A stretch of DNA of 60,000 nucleotides from Liolophura sinensis. Its lineage: Eukaryota; Mollusca; Polyplacophora; Chitonida; Chitonidae. The notes under the pieces are model-generated. The model saw only the letters and a program-made list of their open reading frames with translations. It was not told where the DNA came from and did not search any database. Shown here in pieces: positions 1 to 9,319 of this stretch. Each line of letters begins with the position of its first letter. Position 1 is the stretch's first letter. Position numbers and translations under genes: made by a program. Location: the NCBI RefSeq assembly GCF_032854445.1, contig NC_088299.1:1155001-1215000 (forward strand). The letters run 5' to 3'.

Positions 1-189
1 AAAGAAAGAAGTCGGTCGCTACACTTTACCCCCCAGGCGGCCCACCCTTGTAGCTGAAGATGTAAATCTGATACAGCTGCTACTGGATTAACGCCCTACA
101 ATTTTAAGACGCCAAACAGCAGGAAGGTGAGCATCAGTTCACAAGAAACCATACTTTTGGTTGATTCCAAATATCGTTCACCACAGTGG

Positions 190-224
190 CCAATCAAATT
201 GCTGCCTCCTACCCAGCATATAAG
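190..224 (+). promoter_or_regulatory. CCAAT + TATA core promoter of homeobox copy 1
   Basis: A CCAAT box (190-194, in TGGCCAATCA) lies 25-30 bp upstream of a TATAAG box (219-224). The gene's ATG is 95 bp downstream of the TATA box, leaving room for a short unspliced 5' leader. The arrangement is identical in every unit. Confidence 0.6.
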
Positions 225-313
225 ACACGATTTGCTTTAAAAACTTGACAACACTGAGCTTACGTGTCACACTTCCAAGTGGAATTTAACTAAGCACAAA
301 TCGCTGAAGCACT

Positions 314-1308
314 ATGGCTTTTTCTAACGCCTCAAGTAACCAAAATGTTTACTCTAACTTAGCTACAGGTGTGTTGAGAGGACTATCTCCAAGGATGAGG
401 ATGGTAAAGACACATTGCAGACTCTGTGCGACCTCGTCGGTATATCGTCACAGTGCACCTCGACTGAAAATGCCAAAGATGACATTAAGACTGAAATCCA
501 ACCTGTCTACGTCGGCGATAATCACCACTGTGGAGTTGAAGAATCAGCTCAGATCACTGTAAGGACAGAAAGTTGTCCGAGTCCCGTAACAGAGTGTCGA
601 CCTGGCGATTATTTCCCCTTCTCTTGGGACTGCCCCGTTTTGCAAAACCACACCCTTCCAAACGACTTGAAAACAGCCCTGGAAATGGAATGTCAGGAGA
701 GGTGTTTGCCCGTCAACCTCTTTCACAGCGCCCTCACGTATCCTTGTGAGCCTGTCTTAGCCAGAGAGACTTGTTGTGTAGACTGAGCAAACTCCAACCA
801 TTTCAGCCGGAGAGGGTCCGAGAACTGCAAGACTTTTACAAGTACCAGACAGCCTTAGTTGAGACTGAAAGATACCGAAGTCTCATGCTAGGCGACGCAC
901 ATCCCCACTTAAAAGTGCTCCTTAACCAGTACTACGACCAGGAACTTGGGTTGGTTGATAATAAAGAGAGTAGAGGCCAGTGTCGCCTTATTAGAAGACA
1001 GTGGCATCGGTTCCTGTCTTAGTAGAGAAGCCCAGGTCGTGGCAAGCAACATCAGCAGAAGACATCTTGGCTTAAGGACCAGATCGCTTTTGTCCAAAGC
1101 ATCTGTCCGTTTGTTGGAGCTGTGGTATGAACAACACATCGACCACCCTTACCCTACACCCTCTGAGACTGAAAGTTTGGCTACAGCAGGTGGTTTGACA
1201 CAAGAACAAGTTAAAAAGTGGTTTGCCAACAAGAGAAATCGATCAGCCAATACCAGGTCCTTAACACAAATTGCAAGTGTTAAGAGGAAGCGGTCCATGA
1301 TGATGTAG
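314..1308 (+). pseudogene. TALE homeobox gene, array copy 1 (frame-disrupted)
   Basis: This is the same gene as the intact copy at 2592-3584, from its ATG to the matching TAG, but the frame is broken by three short indels. There is a duplicated GT near 370, a 4-nt loss (GAAC) after 770, and a 4-nt gain (TTGG) near 950. The homeodomain half (946-1308) is open and unchanged. Substitutions against copy 2 are few, for example a Val/Ile change. This excess of indels over substitutions fits either sequencing/assembly error or a very young pseudogene. The promoter and 3' region are intact, so I would not assume it is dead without read-level checking. Confidence 0.75.
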
Positions 1309-1400
1309 TGTGAAATGTTTCCCTTTATAACTGCAGTGCTTTACTCTCTTTCTAATAGTGCTATAATTTTATATGTTTCTTCATGCAAAATGGAATGAAT

Positions 1401-1507
1401 ATTAAAAACAGTTGAGTTAAACATGATTTTTGTCTCCTTGTCATTACCAATACCACTTTTGTGAAAAGTGCAACACCGCCTACTGCAATTTTCACAGGTG
1501 AAAATTG
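1401..1507 (+). other. Poly(A) signal and two 3' hairpins of the homeobox unit
   Basis: ATTAAA at 1401-1406, 93 bp after the stop codon, is the likely polyadenylation signal. Downstream are two perfect short inverted repeats: 7-bp arms CACTTTT/AAAAGTG with a 3-nt loop (1454-1470), and 10-bp arms CAATTTTCAC/GTGAAAATTG with a 2-nt loop (1486-1507). They recur in units 2-4, with a 1-nt loop change in the first hairpin of unit 4. Whether they act in RNA 3'-end formation, in transcription termination or not at all cannot be told from sequence. Confidence 0.45.
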
Positions 1508-1552
1508 ACGATGGCTGGATTCGAACTTACAATACAGTTAGTTCATCAAGCG
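1506..1552 (-). other. tRNA-like B-box relic inside each homeobox unit
   Basis: On the minus strand the sequence GTTCGAATCC (1517-1526) matches the core of the RNA polymerase III B box/T-loop and is followed by an acceptor-like stretch. The T-stem does not pair and no A box is visible 30-60 bp upstream, so it is not a functional tRNA gene. It is probably the remnant of a tRNA-derived element trapped in the ancestral unit. It is present in all four units. Confidence 0.35.
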
Positions 1553-2111
1553 GTATAATTTAAGGAGTATATGTGAAAAACTGCTTGCTCCTAAAGAAAA
1601 TTCATAAAATGTTGACAGAGTGCTTCAAGCTTAATTTGATGTTGCCACGTTGATAATAAGTGTGTGTTTGAGTAATTTCCTGCTTTTATTCAACGCCAGC
1701 GAAAACGATCAGGAGGAACAGATTGCAAAAACAATCAATAGTCAGATTTCTCCACCTTGTTTTATTGTATGCAAACACAATTCTACTGGTTATCAGACTC
1801 AGTATTCGTCAGCTCTTTGAAAGGCACAAAGTGTGGTAGCGTACCATTTTAAGCCATATTAAATGCAAAGATTACGAAATGGCTTTCACTGAAAAAGAAA
1901 TAGGTCGAACTGTTTCAGCGGTCAAAGAATTACTTCTTTATGATTAACTAATAAAGGTCGACGTCGTATATGTAAAACTTGGAACAAGCGTCTCACTTGA
2001 TCTAAAACTGTGGTGTGAATATTGAGAAAATGATATAATCCACTTACTTTTCTGACGCCGCCTAGACTTATGGAGATATCTTCTCTGTTAAATGAGATCG
2101 TCTCATCGCTT

Positions 2112-2253
2112 GAAGTAGACGTATTGGGATAGAATGGTTTCATCACCTCTGCTCAGCCTTTCAAGTAGACGCATTGGGATAGAATAGGTTCGTCACCTCT
2201 GCTCAACCTTTGAAGTAGACGTATTGCCAGAGAATGGCTTCATCACCTCTGCC
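2112..2253 (+). repeat. 50-bp subrepeat (about 3 copies) at the unit end
   Basis: Three copies of a 50-bp sequence beginning AAGTAGACG(T/C)ATTG and ending in CACCTCTGC start at 2112, 2162 and 2212. The same triplet recurs near the ends of units 2 and 3, so it predates array expansion. It sits immediately upstream of the next unit's promoter region. Confidence 0.85.
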
Positions 2254-2467
2254 GGCTACACAGTTAAGACCATTTAAAGAAAGAAGTCGGTCGCTACACT
2301 TTACCCCCCAGACGGCCCACCCTTGTAGCTGAAGATGTAAAATCTGATACAGCTGCTACTGGATTAACGCCCTAACAATTTTAAGACGCCAAACAGCAGG
2401 AAAGGTGAGCATCAGTTCACAAGAAACCATACTTTTGGTTGATTCCAAATATCGTTCACCACAGTGG

Positions 2468-2502
2468 CCAATCAAATTGCTGCCTCCTACCCAGCATATA
2501 AG
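2468..2502 (+). promoter_or_regulatory. CCAAT + TATA core promoter of homeobox copy 2
   Basis: CCAAT is at 2468-2472 and TATAAG at 2497-2502, 90-95 bp before the ATG at 2592. Sequence and spacing are the same as in unit 1. Confidence 0.6.
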
Positions 2503-2591
2503 ACACGATTTGCTTTAAAACTTGACAACACTGAGCTTTACGTGTCACACTTCCAAGTGGAATTTAACTAAGCACAAATCGCTGAAGCACT

Positions 2592-3584
2592 ATGGCTTTT
2601 TCTAACGCCTCAAGTAACCAAAATGTCTACTCTAACTTAGCTACAGGTGTTGAGAGGACTATCTCCAAGGATGAGGATGGTAAAGACACATTGCAGACTC
2701 TGTGCGACCTCGTCGGTATATCGTCACAGTGCACCTCGACTGAAAATGCCAAAGATGACATTAAGACTGAAATCCAACCTGTCTACGTCGGCGATAATCA
2801 CCACTGTGGAGTTGAAGAATCAGCTCAGATCACTGTAAGGACAGAAAGTTGTCCGAGTCCCGTAACAGAGTGTCGACCTGGCGATTATTTCCCCTTCTCT
2901 TGGGACTGCCCCGTTTTGCAAAACCACACCCTTCCAAACGACTTGAAAACAGCCCTGGAAATGGAATGTCAGGAGAGGTGTTTGCCCGTCAACCTCTTTC
3001 ACAGCGCCCTCACGTATCCTTGTGAGCCTATCTTAGCCAGAGAGACGAACTTGTTGTGTAGACTGAGCAAACTCCAACCATTTCAGCCAGAGAGGGTCCG
3101 AGAACTGCAAGACTTTTACAAGTACCAGACAGCCTTAGTTGAGACTGAAAGATACCGAAGTCTCATGCTAGGCGACGCACATCCCCACTTAAAAGTGCTC
3201 CTTAACCAGTACTACGACCAGGAACTTGGGTTGATAATAAAGAGAGTAGAGGCCAGTGTCGCCTTATTAGAAGACAGTGGCATCGGTTCCTGTCTTAGTA
3301 GAGAAGCCCAGGTCGTGGCAAGCAACATCAGCAGAAGACATCTTGGCTTAAGGACCAGATCGCTTTTGTCCAAAGCATCTGTCCGTTTGTTGGAGCTGTG
3401 GTATGAACAACACATCGACCACCCTTACCCTACACCCTCTGAGACTGAAAGTTTGGCTACAGCAGGTGGTTTGACACAAGAACAAGTTAAAAAGTGGTTT
3501 GCCAACAAGAGAAATCGATCAGCCAATACCAGGTCCTTAACACAAATTGCAAGTGTTAAGAGGAAGCGGTCCATGATGATGTAG
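2592..3584 (+). CDS. TALE-class homeodomain protein, intact array copy (330 aa)
   Basis: This is a single-exon ORF from ATG (context CACTATGGC) to TAG. The C-terminal homeodomain occupies about residues 252-314. It has the TALE three-residue loop extension with Pro-Tyr-Pro (278-280) between helices 1 and 2, and a recognition helix reading WFANKRNR. The invariant W48, F49, N51 and R53 equivalents are present. Position 50 is Ala, and Lys replaces the Ala usual after N51 in TALE proteins. A basic KRKR near the C-terminus (323-326) may be a nuclear localisation signal. I recognise no MEIS, PBC or IRO domain in the first 250 residues. It should act as a nuclear DNA-binding regulator. Spiralians have an expanded set of divergent TALE genes (SPILE), some expressed in cleavage-stage quartets. 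Membership of that group is an inference and needs a tree. Confidence 0.85.
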   Translation: MAFSNASSNQNVYSNLATGVERTISKDEDGKDTLQTLCDLVGISSQCTSTENAKDDIKTEIQPVYVGDNHHCGVEESAQITVRTESCPSPVTECRPGDYFPFSWDCPVLQNHTLPNDLKTALEMECQERCLPVNLFHSALTYPCEPILARETNLLCRLSKLQPFQPERVRELQDFYKYQTALVETERYRSLMLGDAHPHLKVLLNQYYDQELGLIIKRVEASVALLEDSGIGSCLSREAQVVASNISRRHLGLRTRSLLSKASVRLLELWYEQHIDHPYPTPSETESLATAGGLTQEQVKKWFANKRNRSANTRSLTQIASVKRKRSMMM

Positions 3585-4743
3585 TGTGAAATGTTTCCCT
3601 TTATAACTGCAGTGCTTTACTCTCTTTCTAATAGTGCTATAATTTTATATGTTTCTTCATGCAAAATGGAATGAATATTAAAAACAGTTGAGTTAAACAT
3701 GATTTTTGTCTCCTTGTCATTACCAATACCACTTTTGTGAAAAGTGCAACACCGCCTACTGCAATTTTCACAGGTGAAAATTGACGATGGCTGGATTCGA
3801 ACTTACAATACAGTTAGTTCATCAAGCGGTATAATTTAAGGAGTATATGTGAAAAACTGCTTGCTCCTAAAGAAAATTCATAAAATGTTGACAGAGTGCT
3901 TCAAGCTTAATTTGATGTTGCCACGTTGATAATAAGTGTGTGTTTGAGTAATTTCCTGCTTTTATTCAACGCCAGCGAAAACGATCAGGAGGAACAGATT
4001 GCAAAAACAATCAATAGTCAGATTTCTCCACCTTGTTTTATTGTATGCAAACACAATTCTACTGGTTATCAGACTCAGTATTCGTCAGCTCTTTGAAAGG
4101 CACAAAGTGTGGTAGCGTACCATTTTAAGCCATATTAAATGCAAAGATTACGAAATGGCTTTCACTGAAAAAGAAATAGGTCGAACTGTTTCAGCGGTCA
4201 AAGAATTACTTCTTTATGATTAACTAATAAAGGTCGACGTCGTATATGTAAAACTTGGAACAAGCGTCTCACTTGATCTAAAACTGTGGTGTGAATATTG
4301 AGAAAATGATATAATCCACTTACTTTTCTGACGCCGCCTAGACTTATGGAGATATCTTCTCTGTTAAATGAGATCGTCTCATCGCTTGAAGTAGACGTAT
4401 TGGGATAGAATGGTTTCATCACCTCTGCTCAGCCTTTCAAGTAGACGCATTGGGATAGAATAGGTTCGTCACCTCTGCTCAACCTTTGAAGTAGACGTAT
4501 TGCCAGAGAATGGCTTCATCACCTCTGCCGGCTACACAGTTAAGACCATTTAAAGAAAGAAGTCGGTCGCTACACTTTACCCCCCAGACGGCCCACCCTT
4601 GTAGCTGAAGATGTAAAATCTGATACAGCTGCTACTGGATTAACGCCCTAACAATTTTAAGACGCCAAACAGCAGGAAAGGTGAGCATCAGTTCACAAGA
4701 AACCATACTTTTGGTTGATTCCAAATATCGTTCACCACAGTGG

Positions 4744-4778
4744 CCAATCAAATTGCTGCCTCCTACCCAGCATATAAG
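4744..4778 (+). promoter_or_regulatory. CCAAT + TATA core promoter of homeobox copy 3
   Basis: CCAAT is at 4744-4748 and TATAAG at 4773-4778, with the ATG at 4868. It is identical to the other units. Confidence 0.6.
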
Positions 4779-4867
4779 ACACGATTTGCTTTAAAACTTG
4801 ACAACACTGAGCTTTACGTGTCACACTTCCAAGTGGAATTTAACTAAGCACAAATCGCTGAAGCACT

Positions 4868-5860
4868 ATGGCTTTTTCTAACGCCTCAAGTAACCAAAAT
4901 GTCTACTCTAACTTAGCTACAGGTGTTGAGAGGACTATCTCCAAGGATGAGGATGGTAAAGACACATTGCAGACTCTGTGCGACCTCGTCGGTATATCGT
5001 CACAGTGCACCTCGACTGAAAATGCAAAGATGACATTAAGACTGAAATCCAACCTGTCTACGTCGGCGATAATCACCACTGTGGAGTTGAAGAATCAGCT
5101 CAGATCACTGTAAGGACAGAAAGTTGTCCCGAGTCCCCGTAACAGAGTGTCGACCTGGCGATTATTTCCCCTTCTCTTGGGACTGCCCCGTTTTGCAAAA
5201 CCACACCCTTCCAAACGACTTGAAAACAGCCCTGGAAATGGAATGTCAGGAGAGGTGTTTGCCCGTCAACCTCTTTCACAGCGCCCCTCACGTATCCTTG
5301 TGAGCCTATCTTAGCCAGAGAGACGAACTTGTTGTGTAGACTGAGCAAACTCCAACCATTTCAGCCAGAGAGGGTCCGAGAACTGCAAGACTTTTACAAG
5401 TACCCAGACAGCCTTAGTTGAGACTGAAAGATACCGAAGTCTCATGCTAGGCGACGCACATCCCCACTTAAAAGTGCTCCTTAACCAGTACTACGACCAG
5501 GAACTTGGGTTGATAATAAAGAGAGTAGAGGCCAGTGTCGCCTTATTAGAAGACAGTGGCATCGGTTCCTGTCTTAGTAGAGAAGCCCAGGTCGTGGCAA
5601 GCAACATCAGCAGAAGACATCTTGGCTTAAGGACCAGATCGCTTTTGTCCAAAGCATCTGTCCGTTTGTTGGAGCTGTGGTATGAACAACACATCGACCA
5701 CCCTTACCCTACACCCTCTGAGACTGAAAGTTTGGCTACAGCAGGTGGTTTGACACAAGAACAAGTAAAGTGGTTTGCCAACAAGAGAAATCGATCAGCC
5801 AATACCAGGTCCTTAACACAAATTGCAAGTGTTAAGAGGAAGCGGTCCATGATGATGTAG
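4868..5860 (+). pseudogene. TALE homeobox gene, array copy 3 (indel-bearing)
   Basis: ATG and stop lie exactly 993 nt apart, as in the intact copy, but several indels cancel out. A C is lost near 5025. Extra C residues occur near 5129-5137, 5284 and 5403. Three bases are lost near 5766, removing one Lys just before the recognition-helix Trp. Nearly all changes are in C or A runs, which is the pattern of homopolymer miscalls. The homeodomain reads open from 5444 to the stop. Apart from the indels the sequence is almost identical to copy 2. It may be a real gene with consensus errors rather than a pseudogene. Confidence 0.7.
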
Positions 5861-7021
5861 TGTGAAATGTTTCCCTTTATAACTGCAGTGCTTTACTCTC
5901 TTTCTAATAGTGCTATAATTTTATATGTTTCTTCATGCAAAATGGAATGAATATTAAAAACAGTTGAGTTAAACATGATTTTTGTCTCCTTGTCATTACC
6001 AATACCACTTTTGTGAAAAGTGCAACACCGCCTACTGCAATTTTCACAGGTGAAAATTGACGATGGCTGGATTCGAACTTACAATACAGTTAGTTCATCA
6101 AGCGGTATAATTTAAGGAGTATATGTGAAAAACTGCTTGCTCCTAAAGAAAATTCATAAAATGTTGACAGAGTGCTTCAAGCTTAATTTGATGTTGCCAC
6201 GTTGATAATAAGTGTGTGTTTGAGTAATTTCCTGCTTTTATTCAACGCCAGCAAAAACGATCAGGAGGAACAGATTGCAAAAACAATCAATAGTCAGATT
6301 TCTCCACCTTGTTTTATTGTATGCAAACACAATTCTACTGGTTATCAGACTCAGTATTCGTCAGCTCTTTGAAAGGCACAAAGTGTGGTAGCGTACCATT
6401 TTAAGCCATATTAAATGCAAAGATTACGAAATGGCTTTCACTGAAAAAGAAATAGGTCGAACTGTTTCAGCGGTCAAAAGAATTACTTCTTTATGATTAA
6501 CTAATAAAGGTCGACGTCGTATATGTAAAAACTTGGAACAAGCGTCTCACTTGATCTAAAACTGTGGTGTGAATATTGAGAAAATGATATAATCCACTTA
6601 CTTTTCTGACGCCGCCTAGACTTATGGAGATATCTTCTCTGTTAAATGAGATCGTCCTCATCGCTTGAAGTAGACGTATTGGGATAGAATGGTTTCATCA
6701 CCTCTGCTCAGCCTTTCAAGTAGACGCATTGGGATAGAATAGGTTCGTCACCTCTGCTCAACCTTTGAGTAGACGTATTGCCAGAGAATGGCTTCATCAC
6801 CTCTGCCGGCTACACAGTTAAGACCATTTAAAGAAAGAAGTCGGGTCGCTACACTTTACCCCCCAGACGGCCCACCCTTGTAGCTGAAGATGTAAATCTG
6901 ATACAGCTGCTACTGGATTAACGCCCTAACAATTTTAAGACGCCAAACAGCAGGAAAGGTGAGCATCAGTTCACAAGAAACCATACTTTTGGTTGATTCC
7001 AATATCGTTCACCCACAGTGG

Positions 7022-7056
7022 CCAATCAAATTGCTGCCTCCTACCCAGCATATAAG
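7022..7056 (+). promoter_or_regulatory. CCAAT + TATA core promoter of homeobox copy 4
   Basis: CCAAT is at 7022-7026 and TATAAG at 7051-7056, with the ATG at 7146. A nearby C insertion and A loss (about 7000-7015) lie outside the two boxes. Confidence 0.6.
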
Positions 7057-7145
7057 ACACGATTTGCTTTAAAACTTGACAACACTGAGCTTTACGTGTC
7101 ACACTTCCAAGTGGAATTTAACTAAGCACAAATCGCTGAAGCACT

Positions 7146-8142
7146 ATGGCTTTTTCTAACGCCTCAAAGTAACCAAATCTACTCTAACTTAGCTACAGGT
7201 GTTGAGAGGACTATCTCCAAGGATGAGGATGGTAAAGACACATTGCAGACTCTGTGCGACCTCGTCGGTATATCGTCACAGTGCACCTCGACTGAAAATG
7301 CCAAAGATGACATTAAGACTGAAATCCAACCTGTCTACGTCGGCGATAATCACCACTGTGGAGTTGAAGAATCAGCTCAGATCACTGTAAGGACAGAAAG
7401 TTGTCCGAGTCCCGTAACAGAGTGTCGACCTGGCGATTATTTCCCCTTCTCTTGGGACTGCCCCGTTTTGCAAAACCACACCCTTCCAAACGACTTGAAA
7501 ACAGCCCTGGAAATGGAATGTCAGGAGAGGTGTTTGCCCGTCAACCTCTTTCACAGCGCCCTCACGTATCCTTGTGAGCCTATCTTAGCCAGAGAGACGA
7601 ACTTGTTGTGTAGACTGAGCAAACTCCAACCATTTCAGCCAGAGAGGGTCCGAGAACTGCAAGACTTTTACAAGTACCAGACAGCCTTAGTTGAGACTGA
7701 AAGATACCGAAGTCTCATGCTAGGCGACGCACATCCCCACTTAAAAGTGCTCCTTAACCAGTACTACGACCAGGAACTTGGGTTGATAATAAAGAGAGTA
7801 GAGGCCAGTGTCGCCTTATTAGAAGACAGTGGCATCGGTTCCTGTCTTAGTAGAGAAGCCCAGGTCGTGGCAAGCAACATCAGCAGAAGACATCTTGGCT
7901 TAAGGACCAGATCGCTTTTGTCCAAAGCATCTCTCCGTTTGTTGGAGCTGTGGTATGAACAACACATCGACCACCCTTACCCTACACCCTCTGAGACTGA
8001 AAGTTTGGCTACAGCAGGTGGTTTGACACAGGAACAAGTTAAAAAGTGGTTTGCCAACAAGAGAAATCGATCAGCCAATACCAGGTCCTTAACACAAATT
8101 GCAAGTGTTAAGAGGAAGCGGTCCCGTGATGATGTAGTGTGA
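7146..8142 (+). pseudogene. TALE homeobox gene, array copy 4 (edge copy, altered ends)
   Basis: Two indels just after the ATG (an extra A near 7167 and three bases missing near 7178) shift the frame for the first residues. From Met codon 7243 the rest is open for 299 aa and includes the complete homeodomain with WFANKRNR. A Val-to-Leu change sits in helix 1 (SLRLL). A 1-nt insertion near 8124 changes the last residues to SRDDVV. This is the outermost copy on the right. It carries the few real substitutions seen, as expected at an array edge where homogenisation is weaker. Confidence 0.7.
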
Positions 8143-8420
8143 AATGTTTCCCTTTATAATTGCAGTGCTTTACTCTCTTTCTAATAGTGCTATAATTTTA
8201 TATGTTTCTTCATGCAAAATGGAATGAATATTAAAAACAGTTGAGTTTAAACATGATTTTTGTCTCCTTGTCATTACCAATACCACTTTTGTCGAAAAGT
8301 GCAACACCGCCTACTGCAATTTTCACAGGTGAAAATTGACGATGGCTGGATTCGAACTTACAATACAGTTAGTTCATCAAGCGGTATAATTTAAGGAGTA
8401 TATGTGAAAAACTGCTTGCT

Positions 8421-8815
8421 GCTGAAGAAGATTCATAAAATATCGACAGAAGCCACCAAAACAACAAAAGTTCAAGGAAAGAAAAACACACACAGACCCA
8501 AAAAAAAATGCATAGTAAACTATTTGAATACGCGTAAATGAGTAAATAGATGCAGGTGTGTGTGCGCGTGTATCGGAAGTGATGTGTGAGTTTATGCGTG
8601 TTTAGTTATCCCCGCTACAGCTTTGGCGAAGAATTTCTGATTGTTATGTTAATACTGTTGTAAAATTCATTTAATGCTGCATTAGAAAAGAAGCAATTGT
8701 ACCATAACTGAAACAGCAGCTGTGAAAGAGGTTGTGCGTAAAACAAAATAGTCAGATTCCTCCATCCTTGTTGTTACCGTACTGGTTATTAGTTTCGTGA
8801 TACGTCATCTTGTTT
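8421..8815 (+). repeat. Decayed homeobox-unit tail at the array border
   Basis: Identity with the unit is lost abruptly after 8420. Diverged matches to the unit's 3' region can still be read, for example ATAGTCAGATTCCTCCA and CTGGTTATTAG in the same order near 8750-8790. Simple TG-rich sequence lies at 8550-8575. I read this as an old, no longer homogenised part of the array. Confidence 0.55.
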
Positions 8816-9008
8816 CTTGTCAAGTTAAGAATACACATTTTACACGTGAATATGGCAAGGAAATTTTGGAACTAGTTTTAGACCTTGCACACACCTTCCT
8901 CAAAGGTTCACTAGAAATCGGTTTGCTCCAGTGGACGAAACGTGAAGACTTTAAAGGTGATGTCGGACATCGGCTTTTTGGAACAAACAGTGCACGTCTA
9001 TGTCAGGG

Positions 9009-9307
9009 GATCAATCCTTGACCGAGTCACACCTAAGACTTTAAAGAGGAAGTTGTAACTTCCTCGCTTGGCGTTCAGCATGAAAGGGATAGTGCAACGA
9101 CTGGTTGACCCGTATCAGTATACAGTGCGGCTTACTTGCCTTCGGTAAGTCGCCTCAGTGAAGCAGCACTAAATAAAAAGAGCGTGGAAATCCGTCCTGC
9201 AACAAGGAGGCACATTACACATACATGCACCCTAATGATTCCTTCGTCGTCATATGACTGGAAAATTGTTGAGTACGACGTTAAACCCCAAGCACTCACT
9301 CATTCAC
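9009..9307 (+). mobile_element. tRNA-derived SINE, family B (5'-truncated)
   Basis: The element is flanked by a perfect 12-bp target-site duplication, TCTATGTCAGGG, at 8997-9008 and 9308-9319. It shares about 300 bp with the element at 17442-17790, including the 3' end TTGTTGAGTACGACGTTAAA followed by CCCCAAGCACTCACTCA. It begins inside the B-box-like GATCAATCC, so the tRNA-like head is missing. Short ORFs crossing it are accidental. Confidence 0.85.
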
Positions 9308-9319
9308 TCTATGTCAGGG

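Larger units (their letters stand above)
1..8420 (+). repeat. Homeobox-gene macrosatellite, ~2,276-bp units (3 full + 1 truncated)
   Basis: Head-to-tail units begin with the same AAAGAAAGAAGTCGG motif at 1, 2276, 4552 and 6830, so the period is 2,275-2,278 bp. The fourth unit matches until about 8420 and then diverges. Units are almost identical over promoter, gene and 3' region, with only a handful of substitutions per unit plus small indels. That level of identity outside coding sequence points to recent amplification or homogenisation rather than selection on protein alone. The array is cut by the left window edge, so the true copy number is unknown. Each unit holds one intronless TALE-homeobox gene with its own CCAAT and TATA boxes. 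Confidence 0.97.

Noticed and set aside
1506-1560. Functional tRNA gene on the minus strand of each homeobox unit
   Set aside because: Only the T-loop/B-box core is recognisable; the T-stem does not pair and there is no A box or acceptor partner.
2820-3415. Minus-strand ORFs inside each homeobox copy (60-76 aa)
   Set aside because: They are antisense shadows of the homeobox CDS, repeated only because the unit is repeated.
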